Source of the DNA: Bin87 sp965243255
GTDB taxonomy: Bacteria; Chloroflexota; Dehalococcoidia; Lucifugimonadales; UBA3495
Length of the DNA stretch: 64,000 bases
Direction: 5' to 3'
Assembly: GCA_965243255.1 (NCBI GenBank)
Contig: CBDEUH010000004.1
Coordinates: forward strand, 2,170,001-2,234,000
Positions within the stretch are counted from its first letter, which is position 1. Each line of letters opens with the position of its first letter. The notes under the pieces were generated by a model. That model was given only the letters and a program-made list of their open reading frames with translations, did no database searches and was not told the DNA's origin. Shown in pieces: positions 35,140 through 43,092 of the stretch. The translations under genes were made by a program, and so were the position numbers.

Positions 35140-36210
35140 TCACCGGGTCCGTATCAGGCACTGATTCTCCGCTGCCTCTTGAGCGATGCGGACCCGGTCC
35201 TGGGCATCCAAGTTGGCCGAGGTGATTTGATCCAATTGGTAGAGCAGGTCGTCAACCTGCCATCGGTCCGCGGCCGGCGGAGCGTGGAAGTCCCGCAGCC
35301 GGTGCGCTCGCAGGTGCAGGCTGACGCTGTTGCCGCGATTGCCGCTCAACGCCTCCTCCCATCTGAGGCATAAGGGGCCTACGTCGTTGACGATGACGAG
35401 CAGCGAGGCTTGGCGGGGTTTATCCTGCGCCAGGTACAGTACATTTTGCAGGATGGCGTTGGAGATCAGGGTGGCGGCGTTGCCCAGCTGGGCCAACGGC
35501 ACGTTGAACAGGGTAACCCGCCCGGGCTCCAAGGATTGCCTCAGGTCCAACTCCGGCTGGGTGGCGGCCAATAGGTAGGCCGCGTTGCCGATGAGGGTGT
35601 GAAGGTGGTTACGCATGGGAGCCACAGTGTCGTGGTGGCCGGTGTAGAGTTTGGAGTTGACCATTCGGACGGTGGTCAGGGCCGGGTTGGGGACGATGCG
35701 CTCGCCCAACAGGTCTTGGTGCATGGCGGTGGCCAGGATTTCGGCGGCCCGCTCGACGGCTTCCGCCGTGGAGGTGTCGTGGATAACTTCGAAATTGGCC
35801 GGGTGGAGCTGGTCTTGAGGCGGGGTGTCGCCGTGATGGTTGTAGAGCCAGGCCACCTCGGCCTGGGATGAGATGGTGTTGCGAAGCCTCTCGCCCCAGG
35901 CGGTGGCGTGGCGGTAAACGGAGTTGGTGAGGCAGAGAGCCGCCAGGTGAGGCTGTTCAAAGAAACCCCTAGCCAGGGGATTGAGGCGTTGTTCGCCGCC
36001 GAAATCGAGAATCGTGGGCCGAAAGCAGGCCTGGACCAAGAAGCTGGCCAGCTGCCCCCGGTGGTCGATGACGATGAGGGTGTGGTCGCGCTGGTCGGCG
36101 TGGCGCGCCATTTGCTGAGTGAGATCGGTTAGGGCATCGTCCAGCTGGGGCCAGGGCCTGCCGAGGATGATGCTGTTGTAGGCTTGCGACGGGGATTCGC
36201 GGTGTTCCAT
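35140..36210 (-). CDS. TraG/HerA-like ATPase-related protein, likely lacking the Walker A half
   Basis: 356 residues from an ATG with GGAG upstream (GGAGAAAACC). The middle reads like the second half of type IV secretion or HerA-like ATPases: RQSLEPGRVTLFNVPLAQLG followed by ATLISNAILQNVLYLAQ and SLLVIVNDVGPL, equivalent to the ...GRILLVNLPKGxLG... and Walker B strand region. No Walker A (P-loop) is visible. The N-terminal part has LIVIDHRGQLASFLVQAC. It is the last gene of the NERD-UvrD operon, 180 bases after the helicase gene. Family assignment is tentative; it might be a binding scaffold derived from such ATPases. Confidence 0.45.
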   Translation of the reverse strand: MEHRESPSQAYNSIILGRPWPQLDDALTDLTQQMARHADQRDHTLIVIDHRGQLASFLVQACFRPTILDFGGEQRLNPLARGFFEQPHLAALCLTNSVYRHATAWGERLRNTISSQAEVAWLYNHHGDTPPQDQLHPANFEVIHDTSTAEAVERAAEILATAMHQDLLGERIVPNPALTTVRMVNSKLYTGHHDTVAPMRNHLHTLIGNAAYLLAATQPELDLRQSLEPGRVTLFNVPLAQLGNAATLISNAILQNVLYLAQDKPRQASLLVIVNDVGPLCLRWEEALSGNRGNSVSLHLRAHRLRDFHAPPAADRWQVDDLLYQLDQITSANLDAQDRVRIAQEAAENQCLIRTR

Positions 36211-36390
36211 GGTTTTCTCCGTGGGGGTGGTTTTTCATTTGCTAGGGGGTGTCTCGCGTGGCCGGCGCCGGGCAACAGCAGGCGATGCGAGAGTTCGAGT
36301 TCAACCCTTGGTTTTCCACCAGACAAGCTCCGGTTGCGCATTTTCGGGACACACGGTGGTTTGGCTGGAGGGATATTTCGGCTGGCAGGC

Positions 36391-38154
36391 TCAACCGGCG
36401 CACCCGCGCTGGATTTTTGTGGCGGTCACTCCCGCCACCAACCGTTTCACGCGGTGGATGGCGATTTCGCCGGCCGCAGGCGACGCTTTGGCTGGCCCTT
36501 CCAGAGCGAAACGCTGCCGGAACAGGCGGGCCAGGGCAGGGGCGTCCATGGAAGACCAGCAGGGCAGGCCATCCCAGATGGCGCCGAAACGAGGCGCCGG
36601 CGGCTTGCTGGCGGTGAGAACCAGCAGGCCCTGGGGTCTGGAAAAGGCCACGTAGTGCTGGCGCATCCGGTCGAATGCGTCCAGGCGATGGAGAGGCTCA
36701 AGGTGGGGATCAGGAATGTAGGGGGCCAGCTCCTGACCAATCCGGTCGCCGCCGGCAGACCCGTCCAGGGAGCCCACCACCACCACGGGCCACTCCAGCC
36801 CCTTGGCCTGATGGATGGTGGTGACCACCACCCGTCCGGCGGGGAATGCCGGTTCCTCCGCTATTCGAGGGCTCGTTCCGGCAGCGGAAGGGTGCTCCCG
36901 ATTTGAGGCGGCGGGAGCGAGGTGGTACTGAATACCGGCGTCCTCGATGGCGCGCAGGTAGTGTCGGCAGGCTGGGGCGCGCACGCTGTGCAGGAGCAGG
37001 GCGGCCTGGGCGTAGTCGGCGATGACGCCGTGGCGCATCAGCGACCCAAACAGGTGCGCCAACTGGCGGGCCTCGTCCTCGGGATCATCGCCCAGCACCC
37101 TGACGACCGACGGGTAGTCAGCATGGGGACGGCCAACGTGGGGCACGATGGTCTTGGCGTGGCGAAAGGGTTGGTGGTGGTCCTGGGGATTGCTCCAGTC
37201 GGCGGAAGCCATCCAGCGGTCGTAGGCCTGGACGATGCCGGGATGGGAGCGGTAGTTTTCGGTGAGCCGCAGCACCCTGGCGAAGGGAAAGAAGCAGGGG
37301 AACTCCCGCAGGTTGCGGACGCTGGCGCCGCGGAAGGCGTAGATCGACTGGTCGTCATCGCCCACCGCGCAGACGTTGTCGTGGAACTCGCCCAGGGTGA
37401 ATAATACCTGCCCCTGGATGTGGCTGGTGTCCTGGTACTCGTCCACCATGAGGTGGCCGATGCCCGAGCCGATGCTGCGGGCAAGGCTTTCGTCCTGCAA
37501 GAGGGCCAGAGTCTGGACCTGGAGGCGGGACAGGTCCAAGGCGCCTAGTTCGTGGAGCAGAGCCTGGTAGCGCTGGCAGCTACGGCCCAGGGCGGCGTGG
37601 AAGGGGTTGTGGGAATCGGCCAGGGCTGCGGGATTGATCCCTTCCTCGGCGATGCGCTCGAAGAACCTGCGGGCCTGGTGCAGGACGAACTGGTGAGTGC
37701 GCCAACCCTGCCGGCCGAGGGCTTCCCGGTCGGGGCCGAAGATGCGGTGGAAATGGGAGTTCATCAGGTCCAGCTGCTGCCACTGGTCCAGGAGGGCCGG
37801 ATTGGGGCGTAGGCCGACGGCGGCGCCGTGGCGGGAAAGGATGGCGTGGCAGAGACTGTGGACAGTGGCGATGCGCACGTCGGCCAGGCCGGAGGAGAGT
37901 CCGGCGGCCAGGGCGGCGGCGTCAAAACGCTGGCGCAGTTCGTGGGCGGCCCGCCTGGAGAAGGTGCAGAGGACCAGCTCTCCGGGTGTGACCAGCTGTA
38001 GCAGCAACAGGTTGACCGCGCGCCAGACGATGCAGCGGGTTTTGCCGGAGCCGGGGCCGGCGATGACCAGGAAGGGACCCTGGACAAGGCCGACCACGGC
38101 CTGCTGCTGTTCGCTCAGGGCTGGCTGCAGCCGGTGGATGACGGGTGAGATCAT
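36391..38154 (-). CDS. UvrD/Rep-like superfamily 1 helicase with C-terminal I-x-I-x-R-V tag
   Basis: 587 residues, shorter than UvrD (about 720). Helicase motifs in order: Q motif LSEQQQAVV, Walker A IAGPGSGKTR (residues 31-40), Ia CTFSRRAAHELRQR, II LMVDEYQDT, III VGDDDQSIYAFRGA, IV LTENYRS, V VVTTIHQAKGLEWPVV and VI YVAFSRPQG. Domains 1B and 2B appear reduced. The tail after the helicase core ends EIAIHRVKRLVAG, a motif also found at the ends of both NERD proteins upstream. AAAGGAAC precedes the ATG. It lies 33 bases downstream of NERD protein 2 in one apparent operon, suggesting a DNA-processing or defence complex. Confidence 0.85.
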   Translation of the reverse strand: MISPVIHRLQPALSEQQQAVVGLVQGPFLVIAGPGSGKTRCIVWRAVNLLLLQLVTPGELVLCTFSRRAAHELRQRFDAAALAAGLSSGLADVRIATVHSLCHAILSRHGAAVGLRPNPALLDQWQQLDLMNSHFHRIFGPDREALGRQGWRTHQFVLHQARRFFERIAEEGINPAALADSHNPFHAALGRSCQRYQALLHELGALDLSRLQVQTLALLQDESLARSIGSGIGHLMVDEYQDTSHIQGQVLFTLGEFHDNVCAVGDDDQSIYAFRGASVRNLREFPCFFPFARVLRLTENYRSHPGIVQAYDRWMASADWSNPQDHHQPFRHAKTIVPHVGRPHADYPSVVRVLGDDPEDEARQLAHLFGSLMRHGVIADYAQAALLLHSVRAPACRHYLRAIEDAGIQYHLAPAASNREHPSAAGTSPRIAEEPAFPAGRVVVTTIHQAKGLEWPVVVVGSLDGSAGGDRIGQELAPYIPDPHLEPLHRLDAFDRMRQHYVAFSRPQGLLVLTASKPPAPRFGAIWDGLPCWSSMDAPALARLFRQRFALEGPAKASPAAGEIAIHRVKRLVAGVTATKIQRGCAG

Positions 38155-38186
38155 AGTAGTTCCTTTCGGGTTTCGTGGGGGCGCGG

Positions 38187-38909
38187 CTAATTCTGGAAGA
38201 TGGGGCCGTCGCCGGGGCCTGGCCTGACGATGAGCTGGTCCACGCGGTTAATCGTGATGTTGATGCTGCGGCCGGCCAGGCTCAGGTCATCGACGGTGGC
38301 TTGGCCGGCATCGTCATTAACAGGGGCGGCGGGCTGCGCCACGCCGTCGAGGCCGAAGGCGCGTTTCAGCGCCTGGGCCTCGTTTTGCACGTGCTTCGCT
38401 GTGGGCGGATGCCGCACTTCAATCCCTTGCGGGATGGCGTCCAGGTCGGCCAGTAGGCGGTGAGCCCCGAACACGGCGCGGACATTGGTGGAGTGGACCA
38501 GGCGCTCGATTGCCGGGTCTGGTTCCATGTCGGTGAAAACCGCCACCGGAATGACGAACACGTCAAAGTTGGTCTGCTGGCGGATCTCGTCCCGCATGGC
38601 CATGGCAGCGTCGTTGGTCAGCTGCCTGGGGTCGGGCACAGGCACTCTGCCGTTGGCGCCTTGGCAGTCCCACTGGAAGGTGGCCGGGTCCACGGAGTAG
38701 TGTCCGCCCAGGGCGATGATGCCGTAGCGGGCGTGGCCTTCCAGCCACAGGAAGGCCGCGATTTGGCCGGAGGGCTGCAGGCCGGCGAAGTTGAAGACGG
38801 CCTCGCCGGGGCGCTGGCACTGGGACAAGGCGTCAAAGACGGAAGCCCAGGACTCGAACTGGGGGTCCTCGCGGGACACGTCAGGGATGATGTTGGGTGT
38901 GGTCAACAC
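38187..38909 (-). CDS. NERD-domain-like protein 2, catalytic residues missing
   Basis: 240 residues from a GTG at 38909 with AAAGGAG eight bases upstream; the longer frame to 38972 crosses a hairpin and is rejected. The middle aligns with NERD protein 1: QCQRPGEAVFNFAGL, RYGIIALGGHYSVD and VFVIPVAVFTDMEPDPAIERL. At the E-V-K-G-G nuclease motif it has I-A-L-G-G, so the Glu and Lys are gone. After an Ala/Pro-rich linker it ends SINITINRVDQLIV, the shared tag. It is probably a non-catalytic partner of NERD protein 1. The next gene, the helicase, follows 33 bases later. Confidence 0.7.
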   Translation of the reverse strand: MLTTPNIIPDVSREDPQFESWASVFDALSQCQRPGEAVFNFAGLQPSGQIAAFLWLEGHARYGIIALGGHYSVDPATFQWDCQGANGRVPVPDPRQLTNDAAMAMRDEIRQQTNFDVFVIPVAVFTDMEPDPAIERLVHSTNVRAVFGAHRLLADLDAIPQGIEVRHPPTAKHVQNEAQALKRAFGLDGVAQPAAPVNDDAGQATVDDLSLAGRSINITINRVDQLIVRPGPGDGPIFQN

Positions 38910-38938
38910 GGTAAAACTCCTTTGGGGATGGATTTGAG

Positions 38939-38968
38939 ATAGCCCCGCACCACGAGGTGCGGGGCTAT
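38939..38968 (-). promoter_or_regulatory. Perfect 13-bp hairpin between the two NERD genes
   Basis: ATAGCCCCGCACC, loop ACGA, GGTGCGGGGCTAT. It lies 30 bases before the GTG of NERD protein 2. Without a T-run on the minus strand it is more likely an RNA processing, stabilising or translation-control element than a simple terminator. Confidence 0.75.
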
Positions 38969-39016
38969 TCAATTGAGCTTGAAGGGTTGGGACCGGCGGC
39001 TGCCGGCGCCTGGGGT

Positions 39017-39046
39017 CTAGGGGCTGCGAATGTTGGGCATGGTCAT
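39017..39046 (-). CDS. Nine-codon ORF coupled to NERD gene 1
   Basis: ATG at 39046 overlaps the stop of NERD gene 1 (ATGA) and has a perfect AGGAGG seven bases upstream. It encodes MTMPNIRSP and stops at TAG. The peptide resembles the N-terminus of NERD protein 2 (VLTTPNIIP), so it may be the remnant of a deleted or duplicated copy, or a leader ORF controlling the downstream hairpin. Confidence 0.45.
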   Translation of the reverse strand: MTMPNIRSP

Positions 39047-39774
39047 GAAACCTCCTGGGATGGATGTGAATGTCGCGGGTTTGCGTTGCGGCAAACCTGG
39101 GGCTTCTGCTGGATGGTCAATCGCCGCACCCGGGGGATGGTGATTTGGGTCGCCTGAACTGCCTTCCGGCCGAAGGGTGGCTCGGCGCAGACGTTTGCCT
39201 GGCCATGGTCGGGCCGCGGGCTGCCCACGGTTACGGCGCGGACTTCTTGGCGAACCTGGCCGGGGCGAGGCGGATGTTTCTCTCCCAGACGTCCCGCCAC
39301 GGCTTCCAGCGCTTCCAGCAGGTTGGCGGTTCCCCAAACGACCTGGACCTGGTGCCGCCGGGCCCGGGCCTCGATGGCCGAGTCCGGCGTCATGCCGGTG
39401 AAGACCACCACGGGGATTACGGAGACGCGGCGGCCGGTTTGCTGGCGGATTTCCCGCCGCAAACCCCGGGCGGCCACCTCCACCTGGGCCAGTGGGCTGG
39501 GTTTGGCTTCTGCTCCGCGCTCGGTGTCGAGCAGCCAACGGTTCCGTTTCCGGTCCAGCGTGTAGCGCCCGCCCTTGACCTCGATGGCGAAGCGACCGAC
39601 ATCCGTCAGCCAGAGGGCGAAGTCCAGCTGGTGGGGATCTGTGGGCGCGCCCCACTCGTAGATGGCCGCGCCTGGCCGGCGGCACTGGGCCAGGGTGTCG
39701 AACACGCCGGCTTCGGCCCAGCGCTTGGGATTGCGGCGGCGGTGGCGCGGAAACCCTTTGGGTAGCATTTTCAT
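39043..39774 (-). CDS. NERD-domain nuclease-like protein 1, with C-terminal I-x-I-x-R-V tag
   Basis: 243 residues. Residues about 20-150 are a NERD domain: QCRRPGAAIYEWGAP, then GRFAIEVKGGRYTLD with the E-x-K of the restriction-endonuclease-like fold, then VSVIPVVVFTGMTPDSAIE and VWGTANLLEAL. NERD domains occur in proteins linked to DNA processing, often with helicases. A linker rich in Pro/Arg/Gly leads to ATQITIPRVRRLTI, the shared tag. The ATG at 39774 has AGGGAGA upstream. It is the first gene of the apparent operon with NERD 2, the helicase and the ATPase-like gene. A basic N-terminus (FPRHRRRNPKRW) may bind nucleic acid. Confidence 0.78.
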   Translation of the reverse strand: MKMLPKGFPRHRRRNPKRWAEAGVFDTLAQCRRPGAAIYEWGAPTDPHQLDFALWLTDVGRFAIEVKGGRYTLDRKRNRWLLDTERGAEAKPSPLAQVEVAARGLRREIRQQTGRRVSVIPVVVFTGMTPDSAIEARARRHQVQVVWGTANLLEALEAVAGRLGEKHPPRPGQVRQEVRAVTVGSPRPDHGQANVCAEPPFGRKAVQATQITIPRVRRLTIQQKPQVCRNANPRHSHPSQEVS

Positions 39775-40212
39775 TGGTTTTCTCCCTGTACTGTTGGGGG
39801 TCCGAGTTAGTCGGACGTTCGCTGGCCATTGCCTGCCTTACCTCGCTACTAGCTGCTCAACACGTCCCAAGGCCAGTTTGGCCGCAGGCGTCGGCGAGAT
39901 GCCGGGTTGCTCTACCCCGAACGGCCGGCTGAGCGGCGGCCTTGCCTGGCGGCGTACAAACCGCGCCAGCGTGGCCGGGCATATCTGAATGGATCAAGGT
40001 GAACCGACGGCGCGTTGGTGGTGAGAACCACCAGTTAGTTCCCTAGAGAGGGGCCACCTAGCGTGGCGCAGCCGGCACTAATGGGGCATACGGAGGGGCG
40101 ACGGAGGGGTGACAGGGAGCGGCTTTCAGATCGAATCTTGTGGCTGCTACTGCTCACGATTAGTCGCGACGGTTGGCGGTCATCCCCAGGCCTTGGCGAC
40201 TGGGCGTCGGCG
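39775..40212. other. Leader region of the NERD operon
   Basis: 438 bases without a convincing gene. A small inverted repeat TGGTGGT...ACCACCA lies near 40017-40034. No clear -10/-35 pair facing the operon was found. Confidence 0.35.
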
Positions 40213-40806
40213 CTAAGCGTCGGTGGTCGTATCCTCGGGAGGGTCCGGTTCGTCGACCAGGCGTCCCAGGAAATGCAGGCCCGGGAAGATGGCCAGCACC
40301 CACAGGGTGACGGCAATGCCGCGCAGCGCGCCGGACAGCGGCCGCCCCTTGACCTTCACGGCTACGTTGACCAACCGCGCTTCGTCCGCCGGGTACGCCG
40401 TTGTGGGCAGGTCGCCACCATGTTGGCGGAGCCAGCCGATGGGATCCCTTTCCATTTCGTAGAGGAGGTGGAGGTCAGCCTCGGGGACCACCAGGCTCCG
40501 TTCGGCACCGGCCCGGTGGGGATACCAGCCTCGCTTGACGGCGATGTGGTCGAGGTGGTGGCGAAAATTGGCGCGGTCCCGCTTATGGACCACGGCGGTA
40601 AAGGGGACTGCGGCGTAGTCGTCGTGGCGGGAGGCGACGGCGACAAAGAGAGCGATGCCCTGGGTTTGGAACGGCGGCAAAGGGCCGGGTTCGGCCAGTT
40701 GGGCATCGGGATGGATGGCCAGGTGCCAGAGGAAAAGGCCCAGGCCGGTCAGGACTATGAGGGTCATGAGCAGGAAAGGTGGGAGGGGGCTTTTGGATTT
40801 TTGCAT
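40213..40806 (-). CDS. Small hypothetical membrane protein
   Basis: 197 residues. An N-terminal membrane segment (FLLMTLIVLTGLGLFLWHLAI) and a C-terminal one (IAVTLWVLAIFPGLHFLGRL) flank a soluble domain with FVAVASRHDDYAAVPFTAVVHKRDRANFRHHLD. AAGGAG lies nine bases before the ATG. A truncated copy is at 28977-29292. It is on the same strand as the NERD operon but 438 bases upstream, so a link is possible, not shown. Family unknown. Confidence 0.65.
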   Translation of the reverse strand: MQKSKSPLPPFLLMTLIVLTGLGLFLWHLAIHPDAQLAEPGPLPPFQTQGIALFVAVASRHDDYAAVPFTAVVHKRDRANFRHHLDHIAVKRGWYPHRAGAERSLVVPEADLHLLYEMERDPIGWLRQHGGDLPTTAYPADEARLVNVAVKVKGRPLSGALRGIAVTLWVLAIFPGLHFLGRLVDEPDPPEDTTTDA

Positions 40807-41125
40807 GGGAATACTCCTTGGTGGGCGCGTTGGCGGCTGGTTTAGGGTAGGCGTTGGGAAGACATTCGGGCCGAATGGGCCGGCAGACGGCTGAAGCAGC
40901 CATTCAGTTGGCCTTCTGGCTGGTCCTGTCTCTCCTGTGGTTAGAGGCGTTGCGCCCGAGTCAAAGCGCCGTGAATTGGCTACAGGGGTTGGAAACTGTT
41001 CACCATTTAGTCGGTGGTAGTGTGCACTGGTAGTTCATGGTCAATCTGGCCGACTCCTGCCATGCATTCGGGTTTCTGCTCCCGGGCAGGGAGAATGCAA
41101 ACCCCCGTTCTGTTATCCTGTGACC
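40807..41125. other. Intergenic region with duplicated block
   Basis: About 320 bases between divergent genes. The part near 40876-40913 (GGCAGACGGCTGAA and flanks) is shared with 29336-29372 upstream of the duplicate gene. The remainder should contain the left end of the following TnpB element, not delimited by eye. Confidence 0.4.
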
Positions 41126-42724
41126 ATGGCAAGGTGCCCATCAACAGGTCCATCGCGCTCCTCAGCCCAGCCGTCAGCCGCCACGTATCACACTCGCATC
41201 CATGACTATGGGAATGTGGACCAGGCGGCCGGCGACGCATCGCTGTCGGCGTACGCTGAGCTGTACGGGCAGGTGCAGCGGAAGCTGTTCGCCCAGGTGT
41301 CGGCGGGAAGTTCGGCAGCGTCGTTGAAGAGCCAGTACCTGAAGGGGTACGGGATACCGGCGCGGATGTTCAATGGCGTGCGGGTGTCGCTGGAAGGCAA
41401 GGTGGCGTCGGTGAGGGAGCAGCAGAAGCTACGGGTGGATAGCCTGAGTCGGCGGATCGCGCGGGCCGAGAGTCAGATTGCCGATGCCGGCGAGCGTGGG
41501 AGATGGGATCAGGTTCACCAGAAGCAACGGCGTCTGGCGAATCTGCGGCATCGGCTGGCGGCGCTGGCGGCGGACCTTGCTGCGGACCGAATCAGGCTGT
41601 GCTTCGGTTCCAAGCGTTTGTGGCGCAAGCAGCATCACCTGGAGGCCAACGGCTACGCCCGCCATCAGGAGTGGCTCAGGGACTGGCAAGATGCGCGCAG
41701 CGACGAGTTCTTCGTGCTGGGCAGCCGGGACGAGACGGCGGGTTGCCAGCTGTGCGTGGCCGCTGTTGCCGACGACGGGACGCTAACATTGCGTTTGCGG
41801 ATGCCGGATGTTCTGGCGTCGCAGCATGGGAAGTACCTGACCATCCAGGGCATCCACTTCAACCACGGCCACGAGCAGGTGCTGAGCGCACTGGACAGCA
41901 ATGCAGATTTCGCCTGCTACCGGCACCAGCATGGTGAAAAGGCGGCGAGAGCTACCAACCTGGGCCAGGCCATCAGCTACCGGTTCAAGCGCGACGACAA
42001 GGGCTGGCGGGTGTTCGCCACTACCGGCACGATGGACGTGCCGGTGGTTACCGACCAACGGTGCGGCGCCATCGGCGTCGACCTCAATACCAATCACCTG
42101 GCGGTTTGTGAGACTGACGCCAGCGGCAACTACGTCAACGCCTTCAGTGTTGCACTGGTGACCAACGGAAAATCGCGCCATCAGGCCGAGGCCATCATCG
42201 GCGACGCCGTGGCCAGGGTGGTCGCCTACGCGAGAGAGACTGGGAAGCCCGTCGTCATAGAACGGCTGGATTTCCGTCAGAAGAAGGCCGCACTGGAGGG
42301 CGAGAGTCGCCGCTACCGCCGGATGCTTTCCAGCTTCAGCTACGGCAAGATCAAAGCCTACTTCCTGTCCCGCGGCTACCGTGAGGGAGTGGAAGTGCAT
42401 CAGGTGAACCCGGCCTTCAGCTCGGTGATTGGCCGGGTGAAATTCATGGAGCGTTACGGGCTCAGCGTACACCAGGCCGCGGCTCTGGTGCTGGCCCGAC
42501 GTTTGCTTGGCTGTTCCCAGCGCATCCCACGCCGGCGGGTCGCCCCCGTCGGCAATGGCGTTCACGTCGCCTTCACCGTACCTGCAAGGAAGCGGGTGAA
42601 GCACGTGTGGACGTACTGGGGCGCGGTTGCGGGACAGTTGAGACCGGCGCTTGCAGCGCAGCACCGGCTGGGGAGGCGGAAACGCCGACCCAATCCGGTT
42701 CAGGCTACCCCCGCGGCGGCTTGA
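41126..42724 (+). CDS. TnpB-related protein (IS200/IS605 OrfB-like), zinc-ribbon-less clade
   Basis: 532 residues from ATG 41126 (GTG at 41120 also possible). The N-terminal half has a long coiled segment (VREQQKLRVDSLSRRIARAES). RuvC residues are Asp in AIGVDLNTNHLAV and Glu in PVVIERLDFRQ. The C-terminal RuvC block reads NPAFSSVIG...YGLSVHQAAALVLARR; typical TnpB have Asp where this has His (VHQAAA), and there is no Cys4 zinc ribbon. This matches a group of TnpB-like proteins often annotated as accessory OrfB. It may be a diverged or catalytically altered nuclease. A truncated second copy of its 3' end lies at 52420-52835. Confidence 0.8.
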   Translation: MARCPSTGPSRSSAQPSAATYHTRIHDYGNVDQAAGDASLSAYAELYGQVQRKLFAQVSAGSSAASLKSQYLKGYGIPARMFNGVRVSLEGKVASVREQQKLRVDSLSRRIARAESQIADAGERGRWDQVHQKQRRLANLRHRLAALAADLAADRIRLCFGSKRLWRKQHHLEANGYARHQEWLRDWQDARSDEFFVLGSRDETAGCQLCVAAVADDGTLTLRLRMPDVLASQHGKYLTIQGIHFNHGHEQVLSALDSNADFACYRHQHGEKAARATNLGQAISYRFKRDDKGWRVFATTGTMDVPVVTDQRCGAIGVDLNTNHLAVCETDASGNYVNAFSVALVTNGKSRHQAEAIIGDAVARVVAYARETGKPVVIERLDFRQKKAALEGESRRYRRMLSSFSYGKIKAYFLSRGYREGVEVHQVNPAFSSVIGRVKFMERYGLSVHQAAALVLARRLLGCSQRIPRRRVAPVGNGVHVAFTVPARKRVKHVWTYWGAVAGQLRPALAAQHRLGRRKRRPNPVQATPAAA

Positions 42725-42870
42725 GCGGGGACCAGCTCGGTGTTCCCTGGTAAGATTCCAGGGCGGAGTCGCCTTGCACTGTGGGGGCGGCGGCGCGGCT
42801 TAGACCGCGTCTTCAGGAATGGCTGACGATGGTGTGCAACTAAAATCAACCATTTTTACAACGGCAATTT
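42725..42870 (+). ncRNA. Candidate omega-RNA and right end of the TnpB element
   Basis: The 145 bases after the TnpB stop are conserved in the second, partial copy (minus strand 52411-52560): GGCGGAGTCGCCTTGCAC, then GGCGGCGGC, then CAGGAATGGCTGA, then AAATCAACCA, ending TTTTACAACGG. TnpB elements encode their guide RNA across the tnpB 3' end and right end, so this is the expected place. Conservation beyond the coding region supports an RNA or recombination function; no experiment is implied. Bases 42871-43092 show nothing supportable. Confidence 0.5.
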
Positions 42871-43092
42871 CCTCCTTGGCAAGTGCTTTCCTCGCTATTG
42901 CGATTAGCCGGCTACTGTTGGCTGGGGTGGTGGGGAAGGGAATATCGGAGCCGGTTGACGCAGTTTCGGCGACGCACCGCATCAGCACGCCGGAACCGGC
43001 CAAAACCTTCCTCACCGACCCCGGTCCCGGGCCCCAGCGCCTGGGAATTGCCGTCAATTCGCCAGAGCGAACGCGATTGACCGTCAATCCGA

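Noticed and set aside
39017..39829. 270-codon minus-strand frame overlapping NERD gene 1
   Set aside because: Arg/Pro/Gly-rich shadow frame; the NERD motif with E-x-K lies in the other frame. Only its last nine codons have an SD of their own and were kept as a separate small ORF.
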